NCBI GenBank assembly: GCA_902616245.1
Contig: CACMSB010000007.1
Coordinates: forward strand, 1 to 55,049
DNA: 55,049 bases
Direction of reading: 5' to 3'
Source: an uncultured Pelagibacteraceae bacterium
GTDB lineage: Bacteria > Pseudomonadota > Alphaproteobacteria > Pelagibacterales > Pelagibacteraceae
The position numbers were made by a program, and so were the translations under genes. Positions 1 to 9,348 of the stretch are shown in pieces. The notes beneath the pieces were generated by a model. The model made no database searches. It was not told the origin of the DNA and was given only the letters and a program-made list of their open reading frames with translations. Within the stretch, counting starts at the first letter, position 1, and every line of letters begins with the position of its first letter.

Positions 1-714
1 ATAAAAATTTGTGTTTACAAAAATAAAAATATTGTCAAAAAAATCAGACTTTCTACAAATAAAGTGGACTCAAAATATTTAAAAAGAAATTTAAATGTTT
101 TGAGAAAATATGATAACAAATTAAAACAAATTTTATTCTGTTCCGTTGTTCCTAACTGTTACAAAAAAATTAAAAATTATTTTAAATTATATTTTAATAC
201 AAATTGTAACGAGTTAAAAAATCTTAATTTAAGCAAATTATTAAATATAAAAGTTAATAGAAAACAAATTGGTTCTGATAGGCTGGCTAATGCAATATCG
301 GTAATTGACAATAAAAATAATTATATTGTTGTAGATTTTGGAACAGCAACTAATTTCGATGTAATCTCAGCAAATAGTTATAACGGAGGGGTAATTGCTC
401 CTGGAATAAATCTATCACTAGAGAATTTATCAAAAAAGGCATCTTTAATACCTAATGTAAAATTTAAAAAATCAAACAATGTTGTAGGTAAAAATACCAT
501 AAGTGCAATTAATTCAGGATTTTTCTTCGGTTATACTGGTCTGATTGACAATATAATTCATTCCATTATTAAACAAACCAAAAAAAAATATAAAATAATA
601 TTTACTGGTGGACTAGCAAAAATGTTCAAAAATTCTTTAAAACTAAAGGTAAAAATCAAATCTAATTTAACTACTGATGGAGTTTTAAAGGCAGCTATGT
701 ATTTAAATAGATGA
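1..714 (+). CDS. coaX: Type III pantothenate kinase, 5' end outside the window
   Basis: CoaX phosphorylates pantothenate, the first step of coenzyme A synthesis, in the cytoplasm. The frame is open from base 1, so the gene starts upstream; the GTG at 64 is an internal valine, not the start. About 237 residues are visible against a family length near 255, so roughly the first 15-20 residues are missing, including the N-terminal phosphate-binding DxGNT motif. Family signatures seen are IGSDRLAN (268-291), the VDFGTATNFD block (331-360) and GGVIAPGINLS just after it. The stop overlaps the next ATG (ATGA at 711-714), suggesting translational coupling to the RNase J gene. Confidence 0.88.
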   Translation: MKICVYKNKNIVKKIRLSTNKVDSKYLKRNLNVLRKYDNKLKQILFCSVVPNCYKKIKNYFKLYFNTNCNELKNLNLSKLLNIKVNRKQIGSDRLANAISVIDNKNNYIVVDFGTATNFDVISANSYNGGVIAPGINLSLENLSKKASLIPNVKFKKSNNVVGKNTISAINSGFFFGYTGLIDNIIHSIIKQTKKKYKIIFTGGLAKMFKNSLKLKVKIKSNLTTDGVLKAAMYLNR

Positions 715-2369
715 AAGAAGAGTTAATTTTTTGCCCTTTAGGTGGATCTGGAGAAATAGGGATGAATATGAATTTATTTGCCTATGGAAATCCAGATAAT
801 AGAAAATGGATAATTGTTGATATAGGGGTTACTTTTGCAGATGATGCAATTCCTGGAGTTGACTTAATATATCCTGACCCTGGATTTATTGTTGATAAAA
901 AAGATGACTTATTAGGTATTGTTCTAACTCATGCACATGAAGATCATATTGGTGCTATTGCTCATATATGGCCAAAATTAAAATGTAAAATATTTGCTAC
1001 TCCATTTACATCAGTTTTAATTTCAGAAAAATTTAAGGAAAAAAAAATTGATGTAACAGAATATTTAGAAGTAGTTCAATTAAATAGCATTGTAGATTTA
1101 AGTCCTTTTAAAATAGAATTTGTTACATTAACACATTCTATACTAGAACCTAATGGACTAAAGATCGAAACACCTGTTGGGAATATATTACACACTGGTG
1201 ATTGGAAGTGTGATCCAGATCCATTAACTGGAGACAATATGAATTCAAAAAGATTAAAGGAAATTGGTGAAGAAGGTGTTTTGACAATGATATGTGACTC
1301 AACAAATGTATTTAGTGCTGGAAGAGCAGGATCTGAACTTGATGTAAGAAAAAATATGCTAAAGATAATGGAAAGATTAGAGAAAAGAATAATTATTACA
1401 TCTTTCGCTTCAAATGTAGCAAGGATGGAGTCAGCCTTTTATTGTGCTGAAAAAACAGGTAGGCAAATTGCTTTGGTCGGCCGTTCAATGCACAGAATTT
1501 ATAAAGCTGCTAGGCAATGTGGTTACTTGCAAAATGTTATTGAACCACTTGATGCAAGAGATGCAAAAAATATCTCTAGAGAAAAAATTGTTTATTTATG
1601 TACTGGAAGCCAAGGAGAGCCAATGGGTGCAATGAACCGAATTTCAAATTATACACATCCAGATGTTTTTCTTGAGAGAGGCGATGCGGTTATATTTTCT
1701 TCAAAAATTATTCCAGGTAATGAAAAAAAATTATATAAACTTCACAATCAATTAGTTAGAGAGGGTATAGAAGTAATTTCAGAAGATAGTGAATTCATTC
1801 ATGTATCAGGACATCCAAACAGAGAAGACTTAAAGGATATGTATGACTGGATAAAACCAAGATCAGTCATACCTGTTCATGGTGAACATAGACATATGAT
1901 TGAACACATAAATTTTGCTAAAGAAATGCAAGTCCCACATCCTGTTAGAGTAGAAAATGGTGATATAGTTAGAATTTATCCAGGTGATAAACCTGAAGTA
2001 TATGATAAAGCTCCAAGTGGAAGACTTTACGTAGATGGTACTATAAGTGTTGAAGAAGATGCTCAATCTATCAAAGAGAGAAAAAATTTATCTACCAACG
2101 GATTAATAGAAGCAACATTAGTCATCACTCCAAATGGTAATATTCATAACAAACCTTTATTAACTTTTAGAGGTTTGCCAATATACGAAAAAGATGAATT
2201 CACATTTAATCTTGAAGAAGAAATTGAAAAAACGGCAAAAACTTTTTCTTTAAATAATAAAAAACAAGAATCAAATTTAATCGATGCTCTTAAAATAACT
2301 TGTAGAAAGTATACAAAAGAAAAATTAGGAAAAAGACCATACACAAATATAAATTTAGTGAGGATTTAA
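711..2369 (+). CDS. rnj: Ribonuclease J family metallo-beta-lactamase RNase
   Basis: RNase J is a cytoplasmic endo- and 5'-3' exoribonuclease that matures rRNA and turns over mRNA. The 552-residue protein has the zinc motif HAHEDH at residues 74-79, a later HTGDWK motif, the beta-CASP motif region (TSFASNVARMES, CTGSQGEP) and the HVSGHPNREDL and PVHGEHRHM blocks. Length matches alphaproteobacterial RNase J. It overlaps coaX by 4 bases and abuts the DUF1467 gene, an arrangement common in alphaproteobacteria. Assignment is by family motifs; activity is inferred. Confidence 0.95.
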   Translation: MKEELIFCPLGGSGEIGMNMNLFAYGNPDNRKWIIVDIGVTFADDAIPGVDLIYPDPGFIVDKKDDLLGIVLTHAHEDHIGAIAHIWPKLKCKIFATPFTSVLISEKFKEKKIDVTEYLEVVQLNSIVDLSPFKIEFVTLTHSILEPNGLKIETPVGNILHTGDWKCDPDPLTGDNMNSKRLKEIGEEGVLTMICDSTNVFSAGRAGSELDVRKNMLKIMERLEKRIIITSFASNVARMESAFYCAEKTGRQIALVGRSMHRIYKAARQCGYLQNVIEPLDARDAKNISREKIVYLCTGSQGEPMGAMNRISNYTHPDVFLERGDAVIFSSKIIPGNEKKLYKLHNQLVREGIEVISEDSEFIHVSGHPNREDLKDMYDWIKPRSVIPVHGEHRHMIEHINFAKEMQVPHPVRVENGDIVRIYPGDKPEVYDKAPSGRLYVDGTISVEEDAQSIKERKNLSTNGLIEATLVITPNGNIHNKPLLTFRGLPIYEKDEFTFNLEEEIEKTAKTFSLNNKKQESNLIDALKITCRKYTKEKLGKRPYTNINLVRI

Positions 2370-2615
2370 TTGAGTATTACAGGCTCAATAGTTGTTTATG
2401 TGTGCTTGTGGTGGATAGTTTTTTTTGCCATTCTACCTATAGATGTCAATCGTGAAAAAAAGGGAAATATAGAAGGAGTTGACCCTGGGGCCCCAGAAAA
2501 TCCAAAAATAACTAAAAAAATAATTTATTGTACTTTAATTACGTCTGTTATTTTTATAGTTATATATCTATTAGTAATTAATGAAATTTTAAATTTACGT
2601 AACTTTTTAAATTAA
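2370..2615 (+). CDS. DUF1467 family small inner-membrane protein
   Basis: An 81-residue protein that starts with TTG directly after the RNase J stop. It has two predicted membrane segments (about residues 5-22 and 52-75) separated by a short loop containing DVNREKKG and GVDPGAPENP, the layout of the DUF1467 family found next to proS in alphaproteobacteria. No biochemical role is known to me. Its stop shares one base with the proS start (TAATG). There is no upstream ATG in frame, which supports the TTG start. Confidence 0.8.
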   Translation: MSITGSIVVYVCLWWIVFFAILPIDVNREKKGNIEGVDPGAPENPKITKKIIYCTLITSVIFIVIYLLVINEILNLRNFLN

Positions 2616-3943
2616 TGTTTTTTTCAAAATCATTTATTCCGATACTAAAAAATAATCCATCTGAGGCTAAAATTAAATCACACCAGTTAATGTTAAGAGT
2701 AGGCATGATTAAACAGTCCTCTGCTGGAATTTATTCTTGGTTACCGCTTGGATTTAAAGTCATGAAAAAAATAGAACAAATAGTTAGAGAAGAACAAGAC
2801 CGTGTTGGTGTTCAAGAAATATTAATGCCCACAATTCAATCATCCGAAATTTGGAAGGAAAGTGGACGATATGAAGATTATGGTGAAGAAATGTTGAGAA
2901 TTAAGGATCGTCAAAATAGAGAAATGTTATATGGTCCAACTAATGAGGAACTTGTGACAGAAATTTTTAGATCTTCCTTTAAATCATATAAATCTTTACC
3001 TCAATTATTATACCATATTCAATGGAAATTTAGAGATGAGTTAAGACCAAGATTTGGAATTATGAGATGTAGAGAATTTTATATGAAGGATGCTTACTCT
3101 TTTGATTTAACAGATGATGATGCAATATTTTCGTACAATAAATTTTTTCTTTCATATTTAAAAACTTTTAAGAGACTAAATTTATCCGCAATTCCTATGG
3201 CTGCTGATACTGGACCTATAGGAGGAAATTTATCACATGAATTTATTATTCTTGCTGATACTGGTGAAAGTAAAATTTATACAGATAAAAGAATTTTTGA
3301 TGTAGATAGTTCGAAAACAATTCTTGATAAAGTCTCTTTAAGTTTATTGAGAAAACAATATGAAAAATTTTATTCTGTAACAGACGAAAAATTTAATAAA
3401 GATGAATTTGAAAAATCTGTCCCAGAAGAATTTAGAGTAAACACTAAAGGTATTGAAGTTGGTCACATATTTTATTTTGGAGATAAATATTCAAAACCGA
3501 TGAATGCTGCTGTTGATTTTAATGGAAAAAAAGAATTTGTTAAAATGGGATCATATGGAATAGGAGTTTCTAGACTTGTTGGTGCCATAATTGAGGCAAA
3601 ATATAACGATAAAGACGGTATTATGAAATGGCCTATGTCAGTAACACCTTATGATTGTGCGATTATTCCTATGATAAATAAAAATGATAAATCTAATTTA
3701 GAAAAGTCTATTAAAGTACATGAATTTCTAAAATCAAAAAATATAGAGACAATCATTGATGATACAGACGAAAATATCTCAGCTAAAATAAAAAAATTTA
3801 ATTTAATCGGACTTCCATATCAATTGATAATCGGAAGCAAATCTGAAGGAAATTTATATGAGTTTAAAGAAGTTGATGGAGAAACTCAAAAGTTAAAAGT
3901 TGAAGATATAGCTTCACAAATAATAAAAGCTAAGCAAAATTGA
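2615..3943 (+). CDS. proS: Prolyl-tRNA synthetase, short alphaproteobacterial type
   Basis: Class II synthetase that charges tRNA-Pro. The 442-residue length fits the short ProS type that lacks the inserted editing domain between motifs 2 and 3. Motif 1 is around residues 60-80 (VGVQEILMPTIQ), motif 2 around 138-162 (FRDELRPRFGIMRCREF), and motif 3 is the GSYGIGVSRLVGAIIE block near residue 315, followed by the anticodon-binding domain (PYDCAIIPMI). It sits between the DUF1467 gene (1-base overlap) and the lipoprotein-export permease (4-base overlap), so the genes are probably cotranscribed. Confidence 0.97.
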   Translation: MFFSKSFIPILKNNPSEAKIKSHQLMLRVGMIKQSSAGIYSWLPLGFKVMKKIEQIVREEQDRVGVQEILMPTIQSSEIWKESGRYEDYGEEMLRIKDRQNREMLYGPTNEELVTEIFRSSFKSYKSLPQLLYHIQWKFRDELRPRFGIMRCREFYMKDAYSFDLTDDDAIFSYNKFFLSYLKTFKRLNLSAIPMAADTGPIGGNLSHEFIILADTGESKIYTDKRIFDVDSSKTILDKVSLSLLRKQYEKFYSVTDEKFNKDEFEKSVPEEFRVNTKGIEVGHIFYFGDKYSKPMNAAVDFNGKKEFVKMGSYGIGVSRLVGAIIEAKYNDKDGIMKWPMSVTPYDCAIIPMINKNDKSNLEKSIKVHEFLKSKNIETIIDDTDENISAKIKKFNLIGLPYQLIIGSKSEGNLYEFKEVDGETQKLKVEDIASQIIKAKQN

Positions 3944-5151
3944 TTTCACAACTAGAAAAAGAGATTATATTTAGATTTTTAAAAGCTAGAAAAAAAGATG
4001 GCTTTTTAAATGTGATCTCTATCTTTTCTTTTATTGGTATTGGTTTGGGAGTAGCTGTATTAATAATTGTTATGTCAGTGATGAATGGTTTTAGAACAGA
4101 GTTAATAAATAAAATTGTAGGTTTTAATGCACATGCTGTTGTAAAACCTTATGACAAGCCTTTAGTATTTATGACTGATAAAGACTTTGCGAAAGTTATT
4201 TTTTCAAATGATGGAGAAGCAGTAATTCTTTCAAAACAAAACACAAAAGGCATCCTTTTAAAGGGATATTTAAAAAATGATTTTAAGACACTAGAAATAA
4301 CAAATAATCAAAAATATTTTGGATCAACAGATTTAAAAAAAAATTCAATTTCAATTGGAAAAGATTTAAGCTTTTTACTTAATATAGATATTGGTGATCA
4401 AATAACAATAATGTCACCATCTGGTGTTCAAACAATTGTTGGGTCTTTTCCAAGACAAGATAAATTTGAGGTAATTTCAATATTTGATAGTGGGATTGGC
4501 GAATTTAATGAGAATGTAGCATATATCAATCTTAATACATTAGAAGATTTTTTTGATAAAAATAAAAACAAAAGATTTACAGAGTATTATTTTAAAGATC
4601 CAAAAAAAATTGAATATCACAAAAAAAATTTAATAGATTTATTTCCTGATGCATATGTTTACACATGGGCAGATTTAAATGAGTCATTATTTTCAGCTTT
4701 AAAAGTAGAAAGAAATGTAATGTTTATAATCTTATCTTTAATAATAATTGTAGCTGCATTTAATATTATTTCCGGTTTGACTATTTTAGTTAAAAATAAA
4801 ACAAGGGATATAGGAATTTTAAAATCTATTGGAGTAACAAATATATCAATAAAAAAAATTTTCTTTTTTGTAGGATTTATTATTGGAACTTCAGCAACTT
4901 TATTTGGTATTTTATTAGGGACTTTGTTTTCATATTATATTGAAGATATTAGGAAATTTATTTCTAATACTTTTGATATAATGTTATTTCCAGAAGAAAT
5001 TTACTTTTTAAGTACTCTTCCATCTGAAATAAACGTAAATTCAATTATATTAATTACATTATGTTCAATAATTACAACCTCTATTGTATCAATTTATCCA
5101 GCTTCTAGAGCAGCAAAATTAGACACAATACAAACTTTAAAATATGAGTAA
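3940..5151 (+). CDS. lolC: Lipoprotein-releasing ABC transporter permease (LolC/LolE family)
   Basis: Inner-membrane permease that, with LolD, extracts lipoproteins for the outer membrane. The 403-residue protein has the MacB/FtsX plan: one N-terminal membrane segment (about 25-47), a large periplasmic domain, then three C-terminal segments (about 258-285, 310-335, 370-390), ending in the typical YPASRAAKLDTIQTLKYE tail. The start is TTG at 3940, which overlaps the proS stop (TTGA); the next in-frame ATG lies within the first membrane segment, so TTG is preferred. Only one permease gene is present, so the complex may be a homodimer. Confidence 0.92.
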   Translation: MISQLEKEIIFRFLKARKKDGFLNVISIFSFIGIGLGVAVLIIVMSVMNGFRTELINKIVGFNAHAVVKPYDKPLVFMTDKDFAKVIFSNDGEAVILSKQNTKGILLKGYLKNDFKTLEITNNQKYFGSTDLKKNSISIGKDLSFLLNIDIGDQITIMSPSGVQTIVGSFPRQDKFEVISIFDSGIGEFNENVAYINLNTLEDFFDKNKNKRFTEYYFKDPKKIEYHKKNLIDLFPDAYVYTWADLNESLFSALKVERNVMFIILSLIIIVAAFNIISGLTILVKNKTRDIGILKSIGVTNISIKKIFFFVGFIIGTSATLFGILLGTLFSYYIEDIRKFISNTFDIMLFPEEIYFLSTLPSEINVNSIILITLCSIITTSIVSIYPASRAAKLDTIQTLKYE

Positions 5152-5830
5152 TTTTTTAAAATTAAATAATTTATCAAAGAAGTATAAAAAAAATAAAACT
5201 CTTAGCGTTTTAAATAATATAAATTTTAAATTTGAAGCAGGAAAAGTATATTCTATTATGGGACCTTCAGGATCTGGTAAATCAACATTGTTAAATTTAT
5301 TGTCATTAATTGATACTCCTTCATCAGGTTTTATTGAATTTAATAAAAAGAAAATTGACACAAATAGTTCAATAGAGAATGACAATATACGATCAAAAAA
5401 TATTGGTATTATTTATCAAGACAAAAATTTATTACCCGATTTTACAGCACTAGAAAATGTAATATTGCCAAATTTGTTAATTTCTAACAATAAAATAAAA
5501 TCAAAAGAATTAGCGAAAAAATTGATAAATAAATTTAATTTAACCTCAAGATTAAATCATTATCCATCTGAGCTTTCAGGTGGAGAAAATCAAAGAATAG
5601 CGATTGCTAGAGCTCTAATTAATGAGCCAAATATTATTTTAGCCGATGAACCAACCGGTAGTTTAGACTTTGAAAATGCTAAACAGATATTTAAAATAAT
5701 ATTTAGTCTAAAAGAAAAAAATAGAATTATAATTTTTGCAACCCACAATAGATATTTTGCAAATATGGCAGATTGTAAAATTAAAATGATTGGTGGTAAG
5801 ATAAGCATCATCAATGAAAGAATCATTTAA
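5144..5830 (+). CDS. lolD: Lipoprotein-releasing system ATP-binding protein LolD
   Basis: ABC ATPase that powers lipoprotein release. In 228 residues there are Walker [10 protein letters not shown] (40-48), a Q-loop (IYQDKNLLPDFTALENV), signature LSGGENQR (144-151), Walker B IILADEP (164-170) and the switch histidine in ATHN. The NLLPDFTALENV stretch is typical of the LolD/MacB group. It overlaps the permease by 8 bases and dnaE by 17 bases. Confidence 0.93.
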   Translation: MSNFLKLNNLSKKYKKNKTLSVLNNINFKFEAGKVYSIMGPSGSGKSTLLNLLSLIDTPSSGFIEFNKKKIDTNSSIENDNIRSKNIGIIYQDKNLLPDFTALENVILPNLLISNNKIKSKELAKKLINKFNLTSRLNHYPSELSGGENQRIAIARALINEPNIILADEPTGSLDFENAKQIFKIIFSLKEKNRIIIFATHNRYFANMADCKIKMIGGKISIINERII

Positions 5831-8800
5831 TAAAACATTTAATCAATTTAAAATACACACTCAATATTCCATCTGCGAAGGAGCTATAAAAATTGATCAA
5901 TTAAAAGATTTCTGTAAAAAAAATAAAATAAAATCAGCAGGTTTGTCGGATACATATAATTTGTCGGGTGCATTAGAATTTTCAGAAAATCTATCATCAG
6001 TAGGTACACAGCCTATTATTGGAACGCAGATATTATTTAAATATAAGGAATTTATTGGCCTGATACCTATAATAGCTAAAAATTATGATGGATATAAAAA
6101 TATTATTAAACTTTCATCAAAATCTTATTTAGAAAATTCTGAAACTGCTGCTCCACATTGTGAAATAGATGATTTAGTAAATAATTCAGATGGCATTATA
6201 GTTTTAACAGGATCAATTAGATGTTTTTTTGGTTCACTTTTTAACAAAGGTTTATTTAATGAAATTGAAGAAATATTAATTAAATTAAAAAAAAAATTTG
6301 AAGATAATATCTACATAGAAATTCAAAGACATAATGATATTAACGAGAAAGATTTTGAAAGTTTTAATCTTAAAATTTCAGAAAAACTAGAATTACCAAT
6401 TATTGCTTCGAATGAGGTTTATTATTTAGATAAAAATATGTTTGAAGCACATGATGCATTAATGTGTATTGGTGAAAAAACATATGTGAATGACTTAAAT
6501 AGAATAAAACTTACAAATCAACATTATTTTAAATCATCTGAGGAGATGATTGAGCTTTTTAGTGATTTACCTGAGGCATTAGAAAATAATTTTAATTTAC
6601 CATATAGATGTTATTTCAAGCCCAATTTCTCCAAGCCCATTTTGCCAAGTATTTCACCGTCTGAAAAAGATCCAAATGATATATTGAGATATTTATCTGT
6701 TGAAGGGCTTAAAGAAAAATTTAAATTGGTTTTTGAAATAGATTCCTCATTTATTGAAAATGATGAAAAATATTTAAAATACAAAAGTAGGTTAGATCAT
6801 GAGATTAGTATTATAATTCAAATGAATTATGCAGGGTATTTTTTAATTGTATCAGACTACATTAAGTGGGCTAAACAAAATAAAATACCAGTTGGACCAG
6901 GTAGAGGATCTGGAGCTGGTTCTTTAGTTGCTTGGTGTTTATCTATAACAGATATAGATCCAATAAAATTTAATTTGATTTTTGAGCGTTTTTTAAATCC
7001 AGATAGAATTTCAATGCCTGACTTTGATATAGATTTTTGTGAGGAAAAAAGAGATTTAGTCTTTGAGTACTTAAACACAAAATATAAGGATAGCGTAGCT
7101 CATATAATTACTTTTGGTAAACTTAAAGCAAGAATGGTCATTAGAGATGTTGGGAGAGTGCTTGGATTGCCCTATGGTTTTATTGATAGTATTTGTAAAA
7201 TGATCCCATTTGATCCATCAAGACCAATGACTTTGCAAGAATGTATAAATGTTGAACCCAGACTCCAAAAATTAATTAAAGAAGATAAAAGAGTTGATCG
7301 TTTAATTAATCTTTCTCTTAAATTAGAGGGCTTAAATCGAAATGTTGCAACTCATGCCGCAGGAGTTGTTATAGCTGACAAAAAATTAACAGACACAGTA
7401 CCATTATACAAAGATAATTCTGCAGAATTATTATTACCATCAACACAGTTTGACATGTATTCAGCTGAAAATGCAGGTTTAATAAAATTTGATTTTCTTG
7501 GATTAAAAACTCTTACTGTAATTGATAAAGCACAAAAACTCATAAACGAAAATAAAACTAAATTTAATATTGAAAAAATAGATTATGATGATCAGAAGGT
7601 TTATGAATTATTATCAAGTGGTAAAACCGTAGGCTTATTTCAACTTGAGAGCTCAGGAATGAAAGATGCTTTAATAAATATGAAACCTAATAGGTTAGAA
7701 GATATTATTGCTTTAGTAGCTCTATATAGGCCTGGACCAATGAGCAACATACCTATTTATAATGAATGTAAAAATGGCAAAAGGACACCTGACTATTTGC
7801 ACCCAAAATTAGAACAAATATTAAAACCAACTTATGGAGTAATAATTTATCAAGAGCAAGTAATGCAAATAGCACAAGTTCTCTCTGGATTTACACCAGG
7901 AGAGGCAGATATTTTAAGAAGAGCAATGGGTAAAAAAAAGAGAGCTGAATTGGAAAAACAAAAGCAAAGATTTGTAGAGGGAGCATATAAAAAAGGAATT
8001 AGTAAAGATATAGCCGCAGGAATATTTTTAAAAATTGAACCCTTTGCAGAATATGGATTTAACAAAAGTCACGCAGCTGCATATGCAGTGATTGCTTACC
8101 AAACTGCATTCTTAAAAACTCATTATCCTCACGAGTTTTTTGTAGCATCTATGTCAATGGAATTATCAAATCAGAAAAAATTAAGTGAATTTTATGAAGA
8201 ATTAAAAAGACTTAATATTAATATTATTAGACCTGATATAAATAAATCATTTGCTGATTTTTCATCAGATGGTGAAAATTTTTATTATGCGTTAGGAGCA
8301 ATTAAAAATGTAGGCTATGAAGCTATATCAAATGTGGTAAAAGAAAGAAAAATTAATGGTGAATTTAAAAATTTATCCGATTTCATCAAGAGAGTAAATC
8401 CCAAAGATATTAACAAACTTCAATTAGAAGGACTAGTTCAAGCTGGAAGTTTTGACCGATTTAATAATAACAGGAAATCTTTATTTAATTCTGTACCAAA
8501 TTTAATTCTAAAATCTAAGAATATTCATGAAAATAGATTATTAAATCAAATTAATTTATTTGAGGAAAATGAAACTGAAAATGAAAACATTTTTGAAAAT
8601 GTTGATGATTGGAATCTAGATAGAAAACTTACTAAAGAGTTTGAAACTTTGGGCTTTTATATTTCTGATCATCCATTAAATCAATATAAGTCAATTTTTA
8701 AACAATATAATATAACAAGTTTTAACGATTTTGAAGTTAACAACGATATTTTGAGTTCAAATATTGCTTGCACAATTTTAAAAGTACAAGAAAAAAAAAC

Positions 8801-9224
8801 CCAAAAAGGTGCTTCTTATGGAATAATTAAATTTTCTGACTTATCAAATGTGTTTGAATTATTTATTTTTTCTGATGTTTTTGAGTTAAATAGAGATAAA
8901 TTAATCGAAGGTCAGTCTGTAATGATAACCTTAATAAAAAATTATTCGGATGAAACTAAAACTCAAAAAAGGATTAATGTAAAAAAAATTATTTCTTTAA
9001 AGGAAATTATAAATAAGCCTATTAAAAAAATAACTTTTAAGTTTAATGATATCCATGATTTGAAGAAGTTAAAAAAATTAGATAAAAATAATGGAGAAAC
9101 AGAGGTAAAAATAGTTGTTGATAAAAATAATGAAATACATATTTTTTCTCTTAAATCTAAAAGAAAAATTAATAATCAACTTTTAAATACCTTAAATTTA
9201 GCAGAAAATGTATTAATTGAATAA
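5814..9224 (+). CDS. dnaE: DNA polymerase III alpha subunit
   Basis: Replicative polymerase catalytic subunit, 1136 residues, near the usual 1150-1170. Seen in order: N-terminal PHP domain (KIHTQYSICEGA; about 1-210), the GPGRGSGAGSLVAW block, the catalytic PDFDIDF motif with Asp403 and Asp405, the LKLEGLNRNVATHAAG and GLFQLESSGMKD blocks, ALYRPGPMSNIP, GVIIYQEQVMQIAQ, a helix-hairpin-helix region and a C-terminal OB-fold region (about 960-1060). It begins inside the end of lolD and is followed by the rpsB promoter and leader region. Confidence 0.97.
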   Translation: MKESFNKTFNQFKIHTQYSICEGAIKIDQLKDFCKKNKIKSAGLSDTYNLSGALEFSENLSSVGTQPIIGTQILFKYKEFIGLIPIIAKNYDGYKNIIKLSSKSYLENSETAAPHCEIDDLVNNSDGIIVLTGSIRCFFGSLFNKGLFNEIEEILIKLKKKFEDNIYIEIQRHNDINEKDFESFNLKISEKLELPIIASNEVYYLDKNMFEAHDALMCIGEKTYVNDLNRIKLTNQHYFKSSEEMIELFSDLPEALENNFNLPYRCYFKPNFSKPILPSISPSEKDPNDILRYLSVEGLKEKFKLVFEIDSSFIENDEKYLKYKSRLDHEISIIIQMNYAGYFLIVSDYIKWAKQNKIPVGPGRGSGAGSLVAWCLSITDIDPIKFNLIFERFLNPDRISMPDFDIDFCEEKRDLVFEYLNTKYKDSVAHIITFGKLKARMVIRDVGRVLGLPYGFIDSICKMIPFDPSRPMTLQECINVEPRLQKLIKEDKRVDRLINLSLKLEGLNRNVATHAAGVVIADKKLTDTVPLYKDNSAELLLPSTQFDMYSAENAGLIKFDFLGLKTLTVIDKAQKLINENKTKFNIEKIDYDDQKVYELLSSGKTVGLFQLESSGMKDALINMKPNRLEDIIALVALYRPGPMSNIPIYNECKNGKRTPDYLHPKLEQILKPTYGVIIYQEQVMQIAQVLSGFTPGEADILRRAMGKKKRAELEKQKQRFVEGAYKKGISKDIAAGIFLKIEPFAEYGFNKSHAAAYAVIAYQTAFLKTHYPHEFFVASMSMELSNQKKLSEFYEELKRLNINIIRPDINKSFADFSSDGENFYYALGAIKNVGYEAISNVVKERKINGEFKNLSDFIKRVNPKDINKLQLEGLVQAGSFDRFNNNRKSLFNSVPNLILKSKNIHENRLLNQINLFEENETENENIFENVDDWNLDRKLTKEFETLGFYISDHPLNQYKSIFKQYNITSFNDFEVNNDILSSNIACTILKVQEKKTQKGASYGIIKFSDLSNVFELFIFSDVFELNRDKLIEGQSVMITLIKNYSDETKTQKRINVKKIISLKEIINKPIKKITFKFNDIHDLKKLKKLDKNNGETEVKIVVDKNNEIHIFSLKSKRKINNQLLNTLNLAENVLIE

Positions 9225-9244
9225 AAAAAAGGTTGTCTTTTTTT
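9224..9244 (+). terminator. Weak AT-only hairpin after dnaE
   Basis: An A7G arm (9224-9231) can pair with a CT7 arm (9237-9244) around a GTTGT loop, directly at the dnaE stop codon. The stem is almost all A-U, so termination would be weak. The same bases overlap the candidate -35 of the rpsB promoter. In a genome this AT-rich such pairs also arise by chance. Confidence 0.3.
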
Positions 9245-9260
9245 AAATAGATAGTATCTA
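9233..9260 (+). promoter_or_regulatory. Candidate rpsB promoter
   Basis: A -35-like TTGTCT (9233-9238) and a -10-like TATCTA (9255-9260) are separated by 16 bases. This would start transcription near 9267, just upstream of the folded leader. The -10 lies in the right arm of a perfect palindrome (9246-9262). Matches to consensus are partial. Confidence 0.35.
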
Positions 9261-9277
9261 TTCATCAAATTAACACG

Positions 9278-9348
9278 CACACAATTAGTGGTTTTATACC
9301 TCCGGTCCCTTATGGGCAATAATTGTGGTGGCACAACCGGGAATAAAC
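9278..9348 (+). ncRNA. rpsB (ribosomal protein S2) leader RNA, probable autoregulatory element
   Basis: This gap is clearly more GC-rich than the other spacers. The outer stem CACAATTA (9280-9287) pairs perfectly with TAATTGTG (9320-9327). Inside it a small hairpin CCC-TTAT-GGG (9307-9316) is possible. CCGGT (9302-9306), in the enclosed loop, can pair with ACCGG (9336-9340) outside the stem, giving a pseudoknot that would cover the GGGA Shine-Dalgarno-like bases (9339-9342) of rpsB. A cis-regulatory RNA upstream of S2 has been proposed for Pelagibacter from comparative work. That this is the same element, and that S2 is the ligand, is inference. Confidence 0.65.

Noticed and set aside
64..66. 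GTG at 64 as the coaX start
   Set aside because: The frame is open to the window edge, and a start here would remove the N-terminal phosphate-binding strand of the family.
9325..9348. GTG at 9325 as the rpsB start
   Set aside because: It lies inside the right arm of the leader stem, and the eight extra residues are not typical of S2; ATG at 9349 gives the normal N-terminus with GGGA six bases upstream.
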